53,571 nucleotides of DNA from a virus. The DNA lies in IMG/VR virus record IMGVR_UViG_3300003203_000001, positions 1 to 53,571 of that record; one strand, given 5' to 3'. The translations under genes and the position numbers were made by a program. The notes under the pieces are model-generated. The model made no database searches. It was not told where the DNA came from and worked only from the letters and a program-made list of their open reading frames with translations. This document shows positions 29,330 to 37,032 of this stretch, piece after piece. Every line of letters begins with the position of its first letter. Within the stretch, counting starts at the first letter, position 1.

Positions 29330-30675
29330 ACCAGGAACGCCTTGGAGATGTAGACGATGTTCGCGCCGGCGACAGTCACCATCTCGTAGGTGTAAAGGGT
29401 GAAGCTGTTGGCGGCGGCCTGCGGGTTGGTGTCGCCGGCGATCGAATCCTTCACGATCGTCCATGTGCCGCTGATCGACGCGTCGAGCGCGAATGTCATC
29501 GTGCGAGAGCCAGTTGCGTCCTGCCGGACCCAAATCTTCCCGCTCCGCCCGGAAGCCGCATTCGAGAACGTGATGGTGGTGTTCGCGGTGAGCGCACCGA
29601 TCGTGAAATCGTTTTTGTTCGACGTGTCGAGCGCGATCGCAGCCGCGTAAGTCAGCGCGGTCGGCGCCTCGAAGAACGCATCGGCTGTGACCTTACCTAC
29701 CGTCGCGGCCTGACCAGTAACGAGCGAGTCCGTCTTGGACTTTGCCGCTGCGAGGTTCGCTTTGTCGGTCGCCGACATGAAGCCGTGCACCGTGGTAGTC
29801 GCGAGCGCGTGTAGATTGGGGTCCTCTTGCACGCCATGGGCGTGGACGTGGTTGGCACGCGCCGAGCTTGTCGCGTTGCCGGGAGCCGCCACCGTGCCGA
29901 CGGGCTGCGGGTCGGCGTTGGAGAGGGGCACCGCGACCGCCGCCGCCGCGGCTGTGGCTGCGGAATCGCTGTACGCCTTCGTCGCCCCATCCGTCCCGAC
30001 GCTCGGCGTGCCGACGTTGATGAGACGCTGGCCGTTGATGTTGACGGAGGCGGCAGCGGCGGCGAGCGCAGTCAGGACCTGCGCCGCCGTGATGTTGCTG
30101 CTGCCAGAGAACTGCGTGAAAAGCAGCGCGGTGGTGCCCAGGCTAATAGGATCGGCGGTGACCAACACCCAGCCCGTTCCCTTGTTCGGCGCGGTTCCAT
30201 CGGTCACCAGCGTGAACAGACCCGAGGTGACTTCGGCGCTCGTATCGGCGTCGGGCGCACGAACCCAAGCGTCCGTGCGCACAAGGTAGAGACCGTTGTC
30301 CTTGTGCGGCGTCGTCAGATTTCCGCCTTGACCCGCGACGAGTACTCGATCGTCGACCTGAAGCGAAACGCCGTCCTGGGTCTGCGTGCCGGACAAAACG
30401 ATCGGGCTTGTGGTGATCACCCGCGCTGCGAGCTTGACGTCCAAGCCCTGAGCGACGGAGTCAGCGTAGGTACGCGCCAGTGCAACCGCGGCATCCACGT
30501 ACGCCTTCGTGGACACGTCCTGCGGGTTGACTGGATCAGCGACGCTCGGGACGCGCTGTCCGCCGATCGCGGCCACGATCCGCGCGAGCGTAAGGAACCC
30601 AGCCGCGACGCCGTACTTGCCCGCGACATCGACCTCGAGCGTGGTGTTGAGCTTGGACGAAAGCGGGTTAGGCAT
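29326..30675 (-). CDS. Tail-fibre protein with repeat motif
   Basis: This is a 449-aa protein. VNPQDVSTKAYVDAAVALAR (near residue 50) and a later GTDGATKAYSDSAATAAA are the TKAYVD units common in phage tail fibres. A middle His-containing stretch (SSARANHVHAHGVQEDPNLH) and the end (TITFSNAASGRSGKIWVRQD) are beta-rich. It forms trimers in related phages and probably recognises the host. The C-terminus has a repeat-like ATGSRTMTFALDASISG. Confidence 0.82.
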   Translation of the reverse strand: MPNPLSSKLNTTLEVDVAGKYGVAAGFLTLARIVAAIGGQRVPSVADPVNPQDVSTKAYVDAAVALARTYADSVAQGLDVKLAARVITTSPIVLSGTQTQDGVSLQVDDRVLVAGQGGNLTTPHKDNGLYLVRTDAWVRAPDADTSAEVTSGLFTLVTDGTAPNKGTGWVLVTADPISLGTTALLFTQFSGSSNITAAQVLTALAAAAASVNINGQRLINVGTPSVGTDGATKAYSDSAATAAAAAVAVPLSNADPQPVGTVAAPGNATSSARANHVHAHGVQEDPNLHALATTTVHGFMSATDKANLAAAKSKTDSLVTGQAATVGKVTADAFFEAPTALTYAAAIALDTSNKNDFTIGALTANTTITFSNAASGRSGKIWVRQDATGSRTMTFALDASISGTWTIVKDSIAGDTNPQAAANSFTLYTYEMVTVAGANIVYISKAFLV

Positions 30676-30684
30676 TGGTGAGCC

Positions 30685-31347
30685 TCAGAACTCGGTGAGG
30701 AAGTCGTTGTCGTCGTCGGATGTGAGCGCGACGCCGGTTTCGTCGGCCAGCGCATTCGCCGGCGGCAAAGCCGCGAGCGGGAACAGCGGATCGCCCCCTT
30801 TGCTGATCGCCGAGAAGGCACCGTGATCGAACCCGTACGGGCTGTCCGCGACGACACCGGACTCAGGAGCGAACCGAAACGGAGTGTTGATGTACCAGTG
30901 GTAATAGAGTGCGACGCCGCGAGGCTTGGCCTGCTGCAAGAGCTTGGCGAGCTGCGCGCCGGCGACAGCATCGTAGACGGCGTCCGAGTGAATGATCGCC
31001 GTCGCCGGGTACATCTCTTCGTAGCGCACCGCCGGCGCGCCGACGGCCTTGGCGATATCGATGAGCTGTGGTGGGGTGCCTGAGCTGCGATTCACGAGCA
31101 CGCGTGCGCGAATCCAAATCAGATAGATCGCGTTGTCACGCCCCTCGCGCGCCTCGCCGACCAGACGGCCCTGCACATCGAGCTGGCGGGTCACAATCGC
31201 CTGCAGCAGATCCCAATACACGTCCTCGAGCTGCTGCACCTCGGCCAGCCAGGCCCGCAGCAGGCCCATGACCAATGGCTTCCGGTAGCGCTCGATCACG
31301 CGCGCGACGCCGCGTTCCTCGTGGTCGGTGACGTGCTCAAGGCTCAT
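30685..31347 (-). CDS. DUF2612-like baseplate protein
   Basis: This is a 220-aa protein. LDVQGRLVGEAREGRDNAIY followed by RARVLVNRSSGTPPQLIDIA matches the DUF2612 family of baseplate proteins, which follow baseplate J in simple myophages. Its start overlaps the baseplate J gene stop by four bases. It probably links the baseplate wedge to the fibre. Confidence 0.8.
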   Translation of the reverse strand: MSLEHVTDHEERGVARVIERYRKPLVMGLLRAWLAEVQQLEDVYWDLLQAIVTRQLDVQGRLVGEAREGRDNAIYLIWIRARVLVNRSSGTPPQLIDIAKAVGAPAVRYEEMYPATAIIHSDAVYDAVAGAQLAKLLQQAKPRGVALYYHWYINTPFRFAPESGVVADSPYGFDHGAFSAISKGGDPLFPLAALPPANALADETGVALTSDDDNDFLTEF

Positions 31348-32549
31348 GGGAACGCGCTGATCGTGATGCGGCTGGTGTCGACTGCGGCGAGCTCTCTGGT
31401 CGAGATCACAAGCGCGGTCGCTGCCGAGTCGAAGTTCAGGATCGGATCGAACGAGAGTCGGGCCTCGGCGTTGATCACGCCCTTCAGCGCCATCGCAGCG
31501 GCGACGATGCGGCCGGCGTAAACGTCGGCGCCGACATCCAAGTAGCCGACGGCTGTTACGTCCTGCGAAGCGAGCGCGATGGACGTCTTCGCCGCTTCGT
31601 CGCCTGCATAGCGCGAGGGATCGGTGAGCAAGCGCAGCGACACGTAGATCGGCCGCACGATAGGTCGCGAGAAGCGCACAGCGTGATCGAAGCCGTCGTT
31701 ACCGTTGACCAGGATCGCCGGCTCAGTCCCCTGCGGATAGATCCCGCTCGGCTTGCCCGTCCAGATCACCTGCGCGATCGCGTCCTCGTCGTCCGCCCCA
31801 GCGACGCTCTGCACGATCGCTTCAAACGATTTCGGAGGGAGCCCGTCGACGGTGACCTCTTCGTCGTTCTCCAGGACGTAGGCCGCATGTACCGTCTCCA
31901 GGCGTAGAAGGTCTGCTCGCAGGCCAGGGAGCGAGCCTCCTCCCTCCGCGACGAGCTCGTCCACGCGTCGCCGACGGAACGCGCTGTTGCCTTCGATGTC
32001 GCTGCCCGGTTCGGCGTCCGATGCATTCGTAACCCCGACCCAGCCCGGCAGCACCGTGTCGATCACCGTCAGCGTGCCAGCGTTCGCGAGCACAGCCCCG
32101 GTTGCGACCGAAGTAAAGGCGACGTTGAAAACGGCTTCGACGCCGGAGCTGTTCACCATGGGCTCGGCGTTCCGAAACTTCACGTCGGACTTGCCAAGCA
32201 CACTCGCTTGCGCCAGTCCGACCGCGATGTCCGCGCCCGGCGCGAGCGTCACCTGCGCGACCACTCGACTCGGCTTGGCGCCTTCGCGTGTAACACCCGT
32301 GAGCGCATACAGCGTGTCTTGCTGCACGCCCACCGCTTTGTCCGGGTCGATGGCGTCGTGCACCGCTTCCGCAAGTTCCCAAAGCTCGGCCAGCTCACTG
32401 CAGAAGATCCCATTGAGCTGACCAACCACTCCGAACTGCGTGGTGTCGAGGTTGTCGTCGATGAGCCCGCGCTGCCGAGCGGCGACGCTGTCGAGAAGCT
32501 CGGCGAGCGTCTTGACAGTGAATGAGCCGTCGGTCGCGTAGCCCGCCAT
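31344..32549 (-). CDS. Baseplate J-like wedge protein (Mu gp47-like)
   Basis: This is a 401-aa protein. The N-terminus (VKTLAELLDSVAARQRGLID, IFCSELAELWELAEAVHDAI then DPDKAVGVQQDTLYALTGVT) is the usual baseplate J opening. EGNSAFRRRRVDELVAEGGG and VHAAYVLENDEEVTVDG are central family signatures. The end (AVDTSRITISAFP) is typical. It forms the wedge of a contractile tail. Confidence 0.9.
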   Translation of the reverse strand: MAGYATDGSFTVKTLAELLDSVAARQRGLIDDNLDTTQFGVVGQLNGIFCSELAELWELAEAVHDAIDPDKAVGVQQDTLYALTGVTREGAKPSRVVAQVTLAPGADIAVGLAQASVLGKSDVKFRNAEPMVNSSGVEAVFNVAFTSVATGAVLANAGTLTVIDTVLPGWVGVTNASDAEPGSDIEGNSAFRRRRVDELVAEGGGSLPGLRADLLRLETVHAAYVLENDEEVTVDGLPPKSFEAIVQSVAGADDEDAIAQVIWTGKPSGIYPQGTEPAILVNGNDGFDHAVRFSRPIVRPIYVSLRLLTDPSRYAGDEAAKTSIALASQDVTAVGYLDVGADVYAGRIVAAAMALKGVINAEARLSFDPILNFDSAATALVISTRELAAVDTSRITISAFP

Positions 32550-32553
32550 GCGT

Positions 32554-32928
32554 TCAGAGCCCTCCGACGTTTTCCTCGAGAACGAGCTCGGTTTCCGTGC
32601 CGTCCTGCAGCGTTACCGCCGCTACGATGGTCAGCACACGAGTCGCGCGGTTGAGCGAGAACCGGAGAGTGGCGATGTCCTTGATGCCCGGCGTCGCGAG
32701 CGTCTCGCGCGCAAAGATCGCCCGAAGCACTTGCGGCCTCGGGTTCTTGATCAGGACCTGGTTCGGGTAGTCGATGCCCAGCGACGGGTCGAGGAAGCAC
32801 TCGCCCTTGAACAGCGTGAGGTGGCACGCCCAGCTCTGCGCAACCGCTTCGGCGCCGGTGCATAGGCGCGCGCGCCCTGCCTCGAGCAGCAGGTCTCCCG
32901 TCGTGGGATCGAGCGCCAGGTCGGACAT
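32554..32928 (-). CDS. Baseplate wedge protein (gp46/gpW-gp25-like)
   Basis: This is a 124-aa protein. LALDPTTGDLLLEAGRARLC, WACHLTLFKGECFLDPSLGI and PRPQVLRAIFARETLATPGI are the pattern of gp46/DUF2634-type wedge proteins, which pair with baseplate J. The text LAVVAYQRS reads in the same frame just ahead of the ATG, made by the 16-bp repeat at 32935-32950, but no earlier start codon is available. Confidence 0.85.
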   Translation of the reverse strand: MSDLALDPTTGDLLLEAGRARLCTGAEAVAQSWACHLTLFKGECFLDPSLGIDYPNQVLIKNPRPQVLRAIFARETLATPGIKDIATLRFSLNRATRVLTIVAAVTLQDGTETELVLEENVGGL

Positions 32929-32934
32929 CGACCG

Positions 32935-32950
32935 CTGGTATGCGACGACC
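32935..32950 (-). repeat. 16-bp repeat, copy 1
   Basis: CTGGTATGCGACGACC on the plus strand (GGTCGTCGCATACCAG on the coding strand) ends 6 bases before the start codon at 32928. Identical copies are at 45672-45687 and 50293-50308. Its function is unknown. Confidence 0.8.
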
Positions 32951-32994
32951 GCGAGCGGGTCAATTCGATCAGCGGCAGCGGATACTGTGGGCGG

Positions 32995-34248
32995 CTATGC
33001 GCCGACCGCGTTCGGACGGAACCGAGCGCCGGCGAGCACAACGCCGTTCCCCGAGGCGTCCTGGCCGCACACCCAGAGCTGACCGAGCACATTCTCCGCG
33101 GCATGAGGAATGATGTCGGCGATGCCAGCCAGCGTCCTTCCGCCGGTGGCCGAAGGCATATCGGGCGTATCGAACAGCAGCGCCGACGTGCTCGCCGTGG
33201 TGGTCGTCGGGATATCCAGATACACGACCTGCCGGTCGAGCAAGACCATCTTCAGGTTGGCTTCGTCGCCGAGACCGGAAGTGTTCGAGCTCGTCGACTC
33301 CGTCCAGTTGATCCCATCAGTGGATTGGATCGCGCCGACCTGTGTGCCGTTCCGGTTGTACAGCGACACGAAACCCTGGGCAGCTGAATACTTCAACTGG
33401 CACGGGAGGCAGCGGGGCGATGTGCCGGTGATCTGATAACGCGCCGTCCAGTTGATGCCGTCGGGCGAGGTCTGCACGCGGCCAGTGGCAGAGGTGACAA
33501 CGAAGAGCCCCTGTGCGAACTCGACCGCCACGAGGTCGGCACTTCCGAGCGCTCCGGTGCGCTGAGTCCAACTTGTCCCGTTCGTGCTCGTCCAGATCGC
33601 TCCGGCCTCACCGACTGCGACATACGTGCCGTTCTGCCCGAACGTGCCGGTTCGAGCCGCCGCCACCGCAAGCAGATTGGATCCGTTCAACTTGCGCGTG
33701 GTCCAGGACGATCCTTCCGGTGACTGTTGGATCTGACCGCCGAGTCCCACTGCGATCCATCCCGCGTGGCCGTTGACGACGTCCATGAATCCCGCGGTGT
33801 ACGACTGATCAGCAGTCTTTGCTCGGAAGATGTCACCCATGTCGCGCGTGACGATCGCGCCGTTATCTCCGACCGCGACGACCTGGGCCAGCGTCCCCGC
33901 GGCGTTGTTTTGACTGAATGCGAGGGCGCGCAGCGGGCTGCCGGTCACCGTGTGGAGCAACTTGAGGCGGTGCACGCCAATGCTCTCGCGCCCCTTCTCT
34001 TCGCGTACCTGCAGCGCCACGATGTTCGCCTCGAGCGCGGTGAGCCGTCCGCCGGCATCGAGCCGCTGATCGTCGAGGTAGTTGACCCACTTTGCCGCCA
34101 GGTTCTTCCACCAGTTCAGGAACTGCGCCGGCGGAGCTTCTCCTGCGAGCCAACCGAGGTTTCGCTTCGCGAGCGGGGGAAGCAAGATGCTGTCGGGCGA
34201 GGACGTTGCCCAATCGAGACTGGTATCTGGTCGCGGTACGGTGGTCAT
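32995..34248 (-). CDS. Tail protein with BNR-like beta-propeller
   Basis: This is a 417-aa protein from ATG 34248 (ATGA overlap). The middle 280 residues carry at least four Asp-box-like units: QSPEGSSWTTRK, TSTNGTSWTQRT, TSPDGINWTARY and QSTDGINWTEST, each after a strand such as WIAVGLGGQI or YVAVGEAGAIW. This is the BNR/sialidase-type propeller. The first 100 residues (KRNLGWLAGEAPPAQFLNWW, VNYLDDQRLDAGGRLTALEA) are a helical attachment part. It probably recognises a surface glycan, but no catalytic residues are identified. Confidence 0.78.
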   Translation of the reverse strand: MTTVPRPDTSLDWATSSPDSILLPPLAKRNLGWLAGEAPPAQFLNWWKNLAAKWVNYLDDQRLDAGGRLTALEANIVALQVREEKGRESIGVHRLKLLHTVTGSPLRALAFSQNNAAGTLAQVVAVGDNGAIVTRDMGDIFRAKTADQSYTAGFMDVVNGHAGWIAVGLGGQIQQSPEGSSWTTRKLNGSNLLAVAAARTGTFGQNGTYVAVGEAGAIWTSTNGTSWTQRTGALGSADLVAVEFAQGLFVVTSATGRVQTSPDGINWTARYQITGTSPRCLPCQLKYSAAQGFVSLYNRNGTQVGAIQSTDGINWTESTSSNTSGLGDEANLKMVLLDRQVVYLDIPTTTTASTSALLFDTPDMPSATGGRTLAGIADIIPHAAENVLGQLWVCGQDASGNGVVLAGARFRPNAVGA

Positions 34249-34982
34249 CGGGCCCTCACTTTGGTGCTGGCTACGCTGGCTGGACTGCTCGGGATCGCCA
34301 CCGTCGCCGAATCGAAAGTCGTCGCCGTCGGCGTTCCGTTGCCAGGCATGCAAGCCTTGAGGCCTGCGCTCACGGCTGCCTTCAATGTCTGAATATCCTG
34401 CTTGATCCGGTCAAACTCAGTGCCGCTCGCATCGGCCAGCGCGAGGGGCTTGTTGCCCTCCGCGAGGACGAGATCTCCGGAAGGTTTGACTCGCACAACG
34501 ATGCCAGCCGCGCTTCCGACGACGAGGTCAGAGGCATCGACGCCGGTCAACAGTTCTGGGCGTGGCGCAGGACCGCAGGGCAACGCGATCGCGCCTTCGA
34601 GCGTATGCGTGCCGACGTCACCTGCCGGGATCGCGCCGCCTCGGCCCTTGCGCCCGATCTGCAGCCACTGGTCCAGCGACCGCTCGGCGAACACCAGCGT
34701 GACGATGTCGCCCTTCTTCAACGGCAGCGAGATGAAAAACCCTCCGCCCTGCGGGTATGCGACCGGAACGCTCGGGATCACGGGAAGCGACTCGTCGACA
34801 TTGGCGGCCTTCTCGTCGTCCCAAACTCTCCGTTGGACGCATGGCAGCACGTCGACGAATTGCCGCTTGCTCGCCCCCTCGAGGACGCGCACGACCTCCG
34901 CCGGCATGCAGGTATGGATGGCGCCGACCGCCGAATCGACAGCCGCTTGGAGCACAGCGAGGTAGGACGGCGTGAGAGTCAT
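34245..34982 (-). CDS. Gp138-like baseplate spike protein
   Basis: This is a 245-aa protein. Its N-terminus (DVLPCVQRRVWDDEKAANVD, PVIPSVPVAYPQGGGFFISL then PLKKGDIVTLVFAERSLDQW) matches the Gp138 N-terminal OB-like domain of baseplate spikes. GGAIPAGDVGTHTLEGAIAL follows, and a Ser/Ala-rich C-terminus ends the protein. It likely forms the membrane-piercing tip below the tube. Confidence 0.85.
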   Translation of the reverse strand: MTLTPSYLAVLQAAVDSAVGAIHTCMPAEVVRVLEGASKRQFVDVLPCVQRRVWDDEKAANVDESLPVIPSVPVAYPQGGGFFISLPLKKGDIVTLVFAERSLDQWLQIGRKGRGGAIPAGDVGTHTLEGAIALPCGPAPRPELLTGVDASDLVVGSAAGIVVRVKPSGDLVLAEGNKPLALADASGTEFDRIKQDIQTLKAAVSAGLKACMPGNGTPTATTFDSATVAIPSSPASVASTKVRAR

Positions 34983-35842
34983 GTCTTCTTCGGCTTCCGC
35001 TCTTCGCTCTTCAGTTGCAGATCCGCATACCACTCGCGCTCCGCCGTCCCGCCGCGGTACTTGGCGGTCTCGATGCGGTAGATGCCTGTAACCAGCGCGG
35101 ACTCGACCTTCACTCTGCGTCCCGGACGCAGCTCCGGGATCAGCAAGCAGCGTACCTCGGTGACGCCCTTGTTTCCGCGCTCCACGCTGCCGACGAGCCC
35201 GGTCTGGGGCGTAAGCAGAACCGCCTCTTGCTGCAACGGCGCGCCGCGGTCGAGGAACTGGAGCTCGTCATCCTGGATCGACCACTCGAGGCCGCTGCTG
35301 CGCGCCAGGCGATCGACTTCGTCGCCGAGCGCGCCCGCGAGCGTGTAACCATTGAAGAACTGAGCCGCACCGGTGCCGTCGAGTTTGCGGGCGACTGTCG
35401 CCGCCGCGGTGTTGCCCAGGCGCAGTCCCATCGCCTGAGCCGCAGTCTGCAGGACCGACGTGACACTGGTGCCGGGCGCGATGCTCTGCGCGATACGACG
35501 CTTGCGCGCCGTGCGACCGCTGTCCGAGGTGATGGTGGTGATCCAGTCGCGGTTCGACTCCATCGCGCTGTTCACGTCGCGCAGCTCGCCGCGAAAGAGC
35601 ACCGCCGTACCCGTCGCTTCGTAGCCGGCCTCGAGACTCACAAACACCTTCTCGAGCTCCTGCAGTCGCTTCCTGTTGTTCGCGCTCAGGTTGTACACCT
35701 TGATCTCCGCCGAGTTCGGAGTCTTCGGCGCCAGCGACTTGGTGATCGAAAAGGACACGTCGAGCCCATCGACCTTCAGGTCGTGTACCTGCACGATCAG
35801 TCGTCTGCCGAACAGCAGACGCCTGTCGCCGAGCTCAGCCAT
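34979..35842 (-). CDS. Baseplate hub protein (gpD/gp44-like)
   Basis: This is a 287-aa protein. VHDLKVDGLDVSFSITKSLA, NSAEIKVYNLSANNRKRLQE and AGYEATGTAVLFRGELRDVN are the pattern of phage hub proteins (late control D/Mu gp44-like). It ends VTGIYRIETAKYRGGTAERE then WYADLQLK. It connects the spike to the tail tube and overlaps the next gene by 8 bases. Confidence 0.85.
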   Translation of the reverse strand: MAELGDRRLLFGRRLIVQVHDLKVDGLDVSFSITKSLAPKTPNSAEIKVYNLSANNRKRLQELEKVFVSLEAGYEATGTAVLFRGELRDVNSAMESNRDWITTITSDSGRTARKRRIAQSIAPGTSVTSVLQTAAQAMGLRLGNTAAATVARKLDGTGAAQFFNGYTLAGALGDEVDRLARSSGLEWSIQDDELQFLDRGAPLQQEAVLLTPQTGLVGSVERGNKGVTEVRCLLIPELRPGRRVKVESALVTGIYRIETAKYRGGTAEREWYADLQLKSEERKPKKT

Positions 35843-36164
35843 ACGGACCGGACGCCTCCATGTAGAAGAGCCCGAACCGGGTGCCGAACTCGTCCAGCGT
35901 GGGGTCCTCGTCCTGGCCGGTCAGGTCGATCATGTACAGCTCGCCCGGCGGCCGGATCGTCGAGATGACGCGACGCAGCAGCGGATAGCCGTTCACCAGA
36001 CGGATGTTCGTGGCGATCGGTGTGCCGTCCACCGTCCGCAGGTCCATGTGCCAGCACTCCCCGCGCTGGCTCCAGCGAAAGCGAAACGTGTACGTCGCAC
36101 CGTCCAGATCGCACTGCTGCGTCGTGTCGGGATACGAATCGAGTGGGATTTGTCGCAGGCCCAT
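35835..36164 (-). CDS. Baseplate plug protein (DUF6983-like)
   Basis: This is a 109-aa protein from ATG 36164. LRQIPLDSYPDTTQQCDLDG, ATYTFRFRWSQRGECWHMDL and RPPGELYMIDLTGQDEDPTL match the small plug family known from the Pam3-like cyanophage baseplate. It likely closes the tube above the hub. Confidence 0.8.
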   Translation of the reverse strand: MGLRQIPLDSYPDTTQQCDLDGATYTFRFRWSQRGECWHMDLRTVDGTPIATNIRLVNGYPLLRRVISTIRPPGELYMIDLTGQDEDPTLDEFGTRFGLFYMEASGPYG

Positions 36165-36171
36165 GCGGTAC

Positions 36172-37026
36172 CTACCTAAACATGCCGGCGAGGAAGTTCT
36201 TGAACTCCGCGATCCACTCTTCCTTGTGTCCGTAGCCGAAAGCGTCCTTGCTCTTCGTCGACCCTGGCGCAGGCACGGTGTTCGGATCGACCGGCGTCGT
36301 CGCTTGTTTGCCTCTGGACTTGGTCGCCTTGGCTTTCGGCAGCGTGACAACCTCACTCGCGACCATGCGCAACACGCGCCCGGTAGCGGTGAAACTCAGC
36401 TGATCGCGGCCGGTCTTGGCCGAACGCTCGACGATCAGATTCGTGAGCGCGACGTTCTGGTAGATGTGCAAGCCCGTCACGACCTCGACGAGATGGCTCT
36501 CGTCGATGATCTCGAGCAAGGCCAGATGCACCTCGGTGACGCGGTCGAACTCCTCTGTGAACCGCACCACGTTCGCGCTGACGGTGCGCCTCGCCTTCTC
36601 GTCCACCGTGTATCGGCCTGCGGCGAAGCGCCGCTTGCTGGTAATGTCGATGTGGAGCGCACCGAGCAGCGCGGTCGCCTGACCCACACCAGGCACCGGC
36701 CCGACCAGCGGTACCGCTGGCTCACCCTCGATTTCCATCGAGTCGGGCGCAATGCGCGGCAGCGGGTTTGCCGCGTAGATCAGCTGGAGCGGCTCGCTGC
36801 TCAGCTCAGCGTCGTTTGCGTGCGTGAGCGGCTTCTCGATCGGATGGTTGGTGACCATCCCCTCGATCTCGATCGTGCGGGGCAGCGGGCGCACGTGGTC
36901 CGCGATCGGCGAGCCGACTTCGACCGGGTGCTCGCTCACCTCAGCGCTCGCCTGATGCGACTCCCGGACCGACACGTCGAGCCAGATGTCGCCAATCGAG
37001 GCGTGAAACGGAGGCTCGCGCGCCAT
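36172..37026 (-). CDS. Distal tail protein, Dit-like N-terminal domain
   Basis: This is a 284-aa protein. SIGDIWLDVSVRESHQASAE then HPVEVGSPIADHVRPLPRTI and EIEGMVTNHPI are the Dit-like opening of simple myophages. IDESHLVEVVTGLHIYQNVA and RDQLSFTATGRVLRMVA are the central strands. A Lys/Pro-rich tail ends in EEWIAEFKNFLAGMFR. It links tape measure and baseplate. Confidence 0.82.
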   Translation of the reverse strand: MAREPPFHASIGDIWLDVSVRESHQASAEVSEHPVEVGSPIADHVRPLPRTIEIEGMVTNHPIEKPLTHANDAELSSEPLQLIYAANPLPRIAPDSMEIEGEPAVPLVGPVPGVGQATALLGALHIDITSKRRFAAGRYTVDEKARRTVSANVVRFTEEFDRVTEVHLALLEIIDESHLVEVVTGLHIYQNVALTNLIVERSAKTGRDQLSFTATGRVLRMVASEVVTLPKAKATKSRGKQATTPVDPNTVPAPGSTKSKDAFGYGHKEEWIAEFKNFLAGMFR

Positions 37027-37032
37027 TCGGTT

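Noticed and set aside
28475-30675. Diversity-generating retroelement acting on tail fibres
   Set aside because: No reverse transcriptase gene or paired template and variable repeats were found.
29070-30681. Long plus-strand frames opposite the tail-fibre genes
   Set aside because: They are shadows caused by GC-rich codon use. The minus-strand fibre proteins have clear family motifs.
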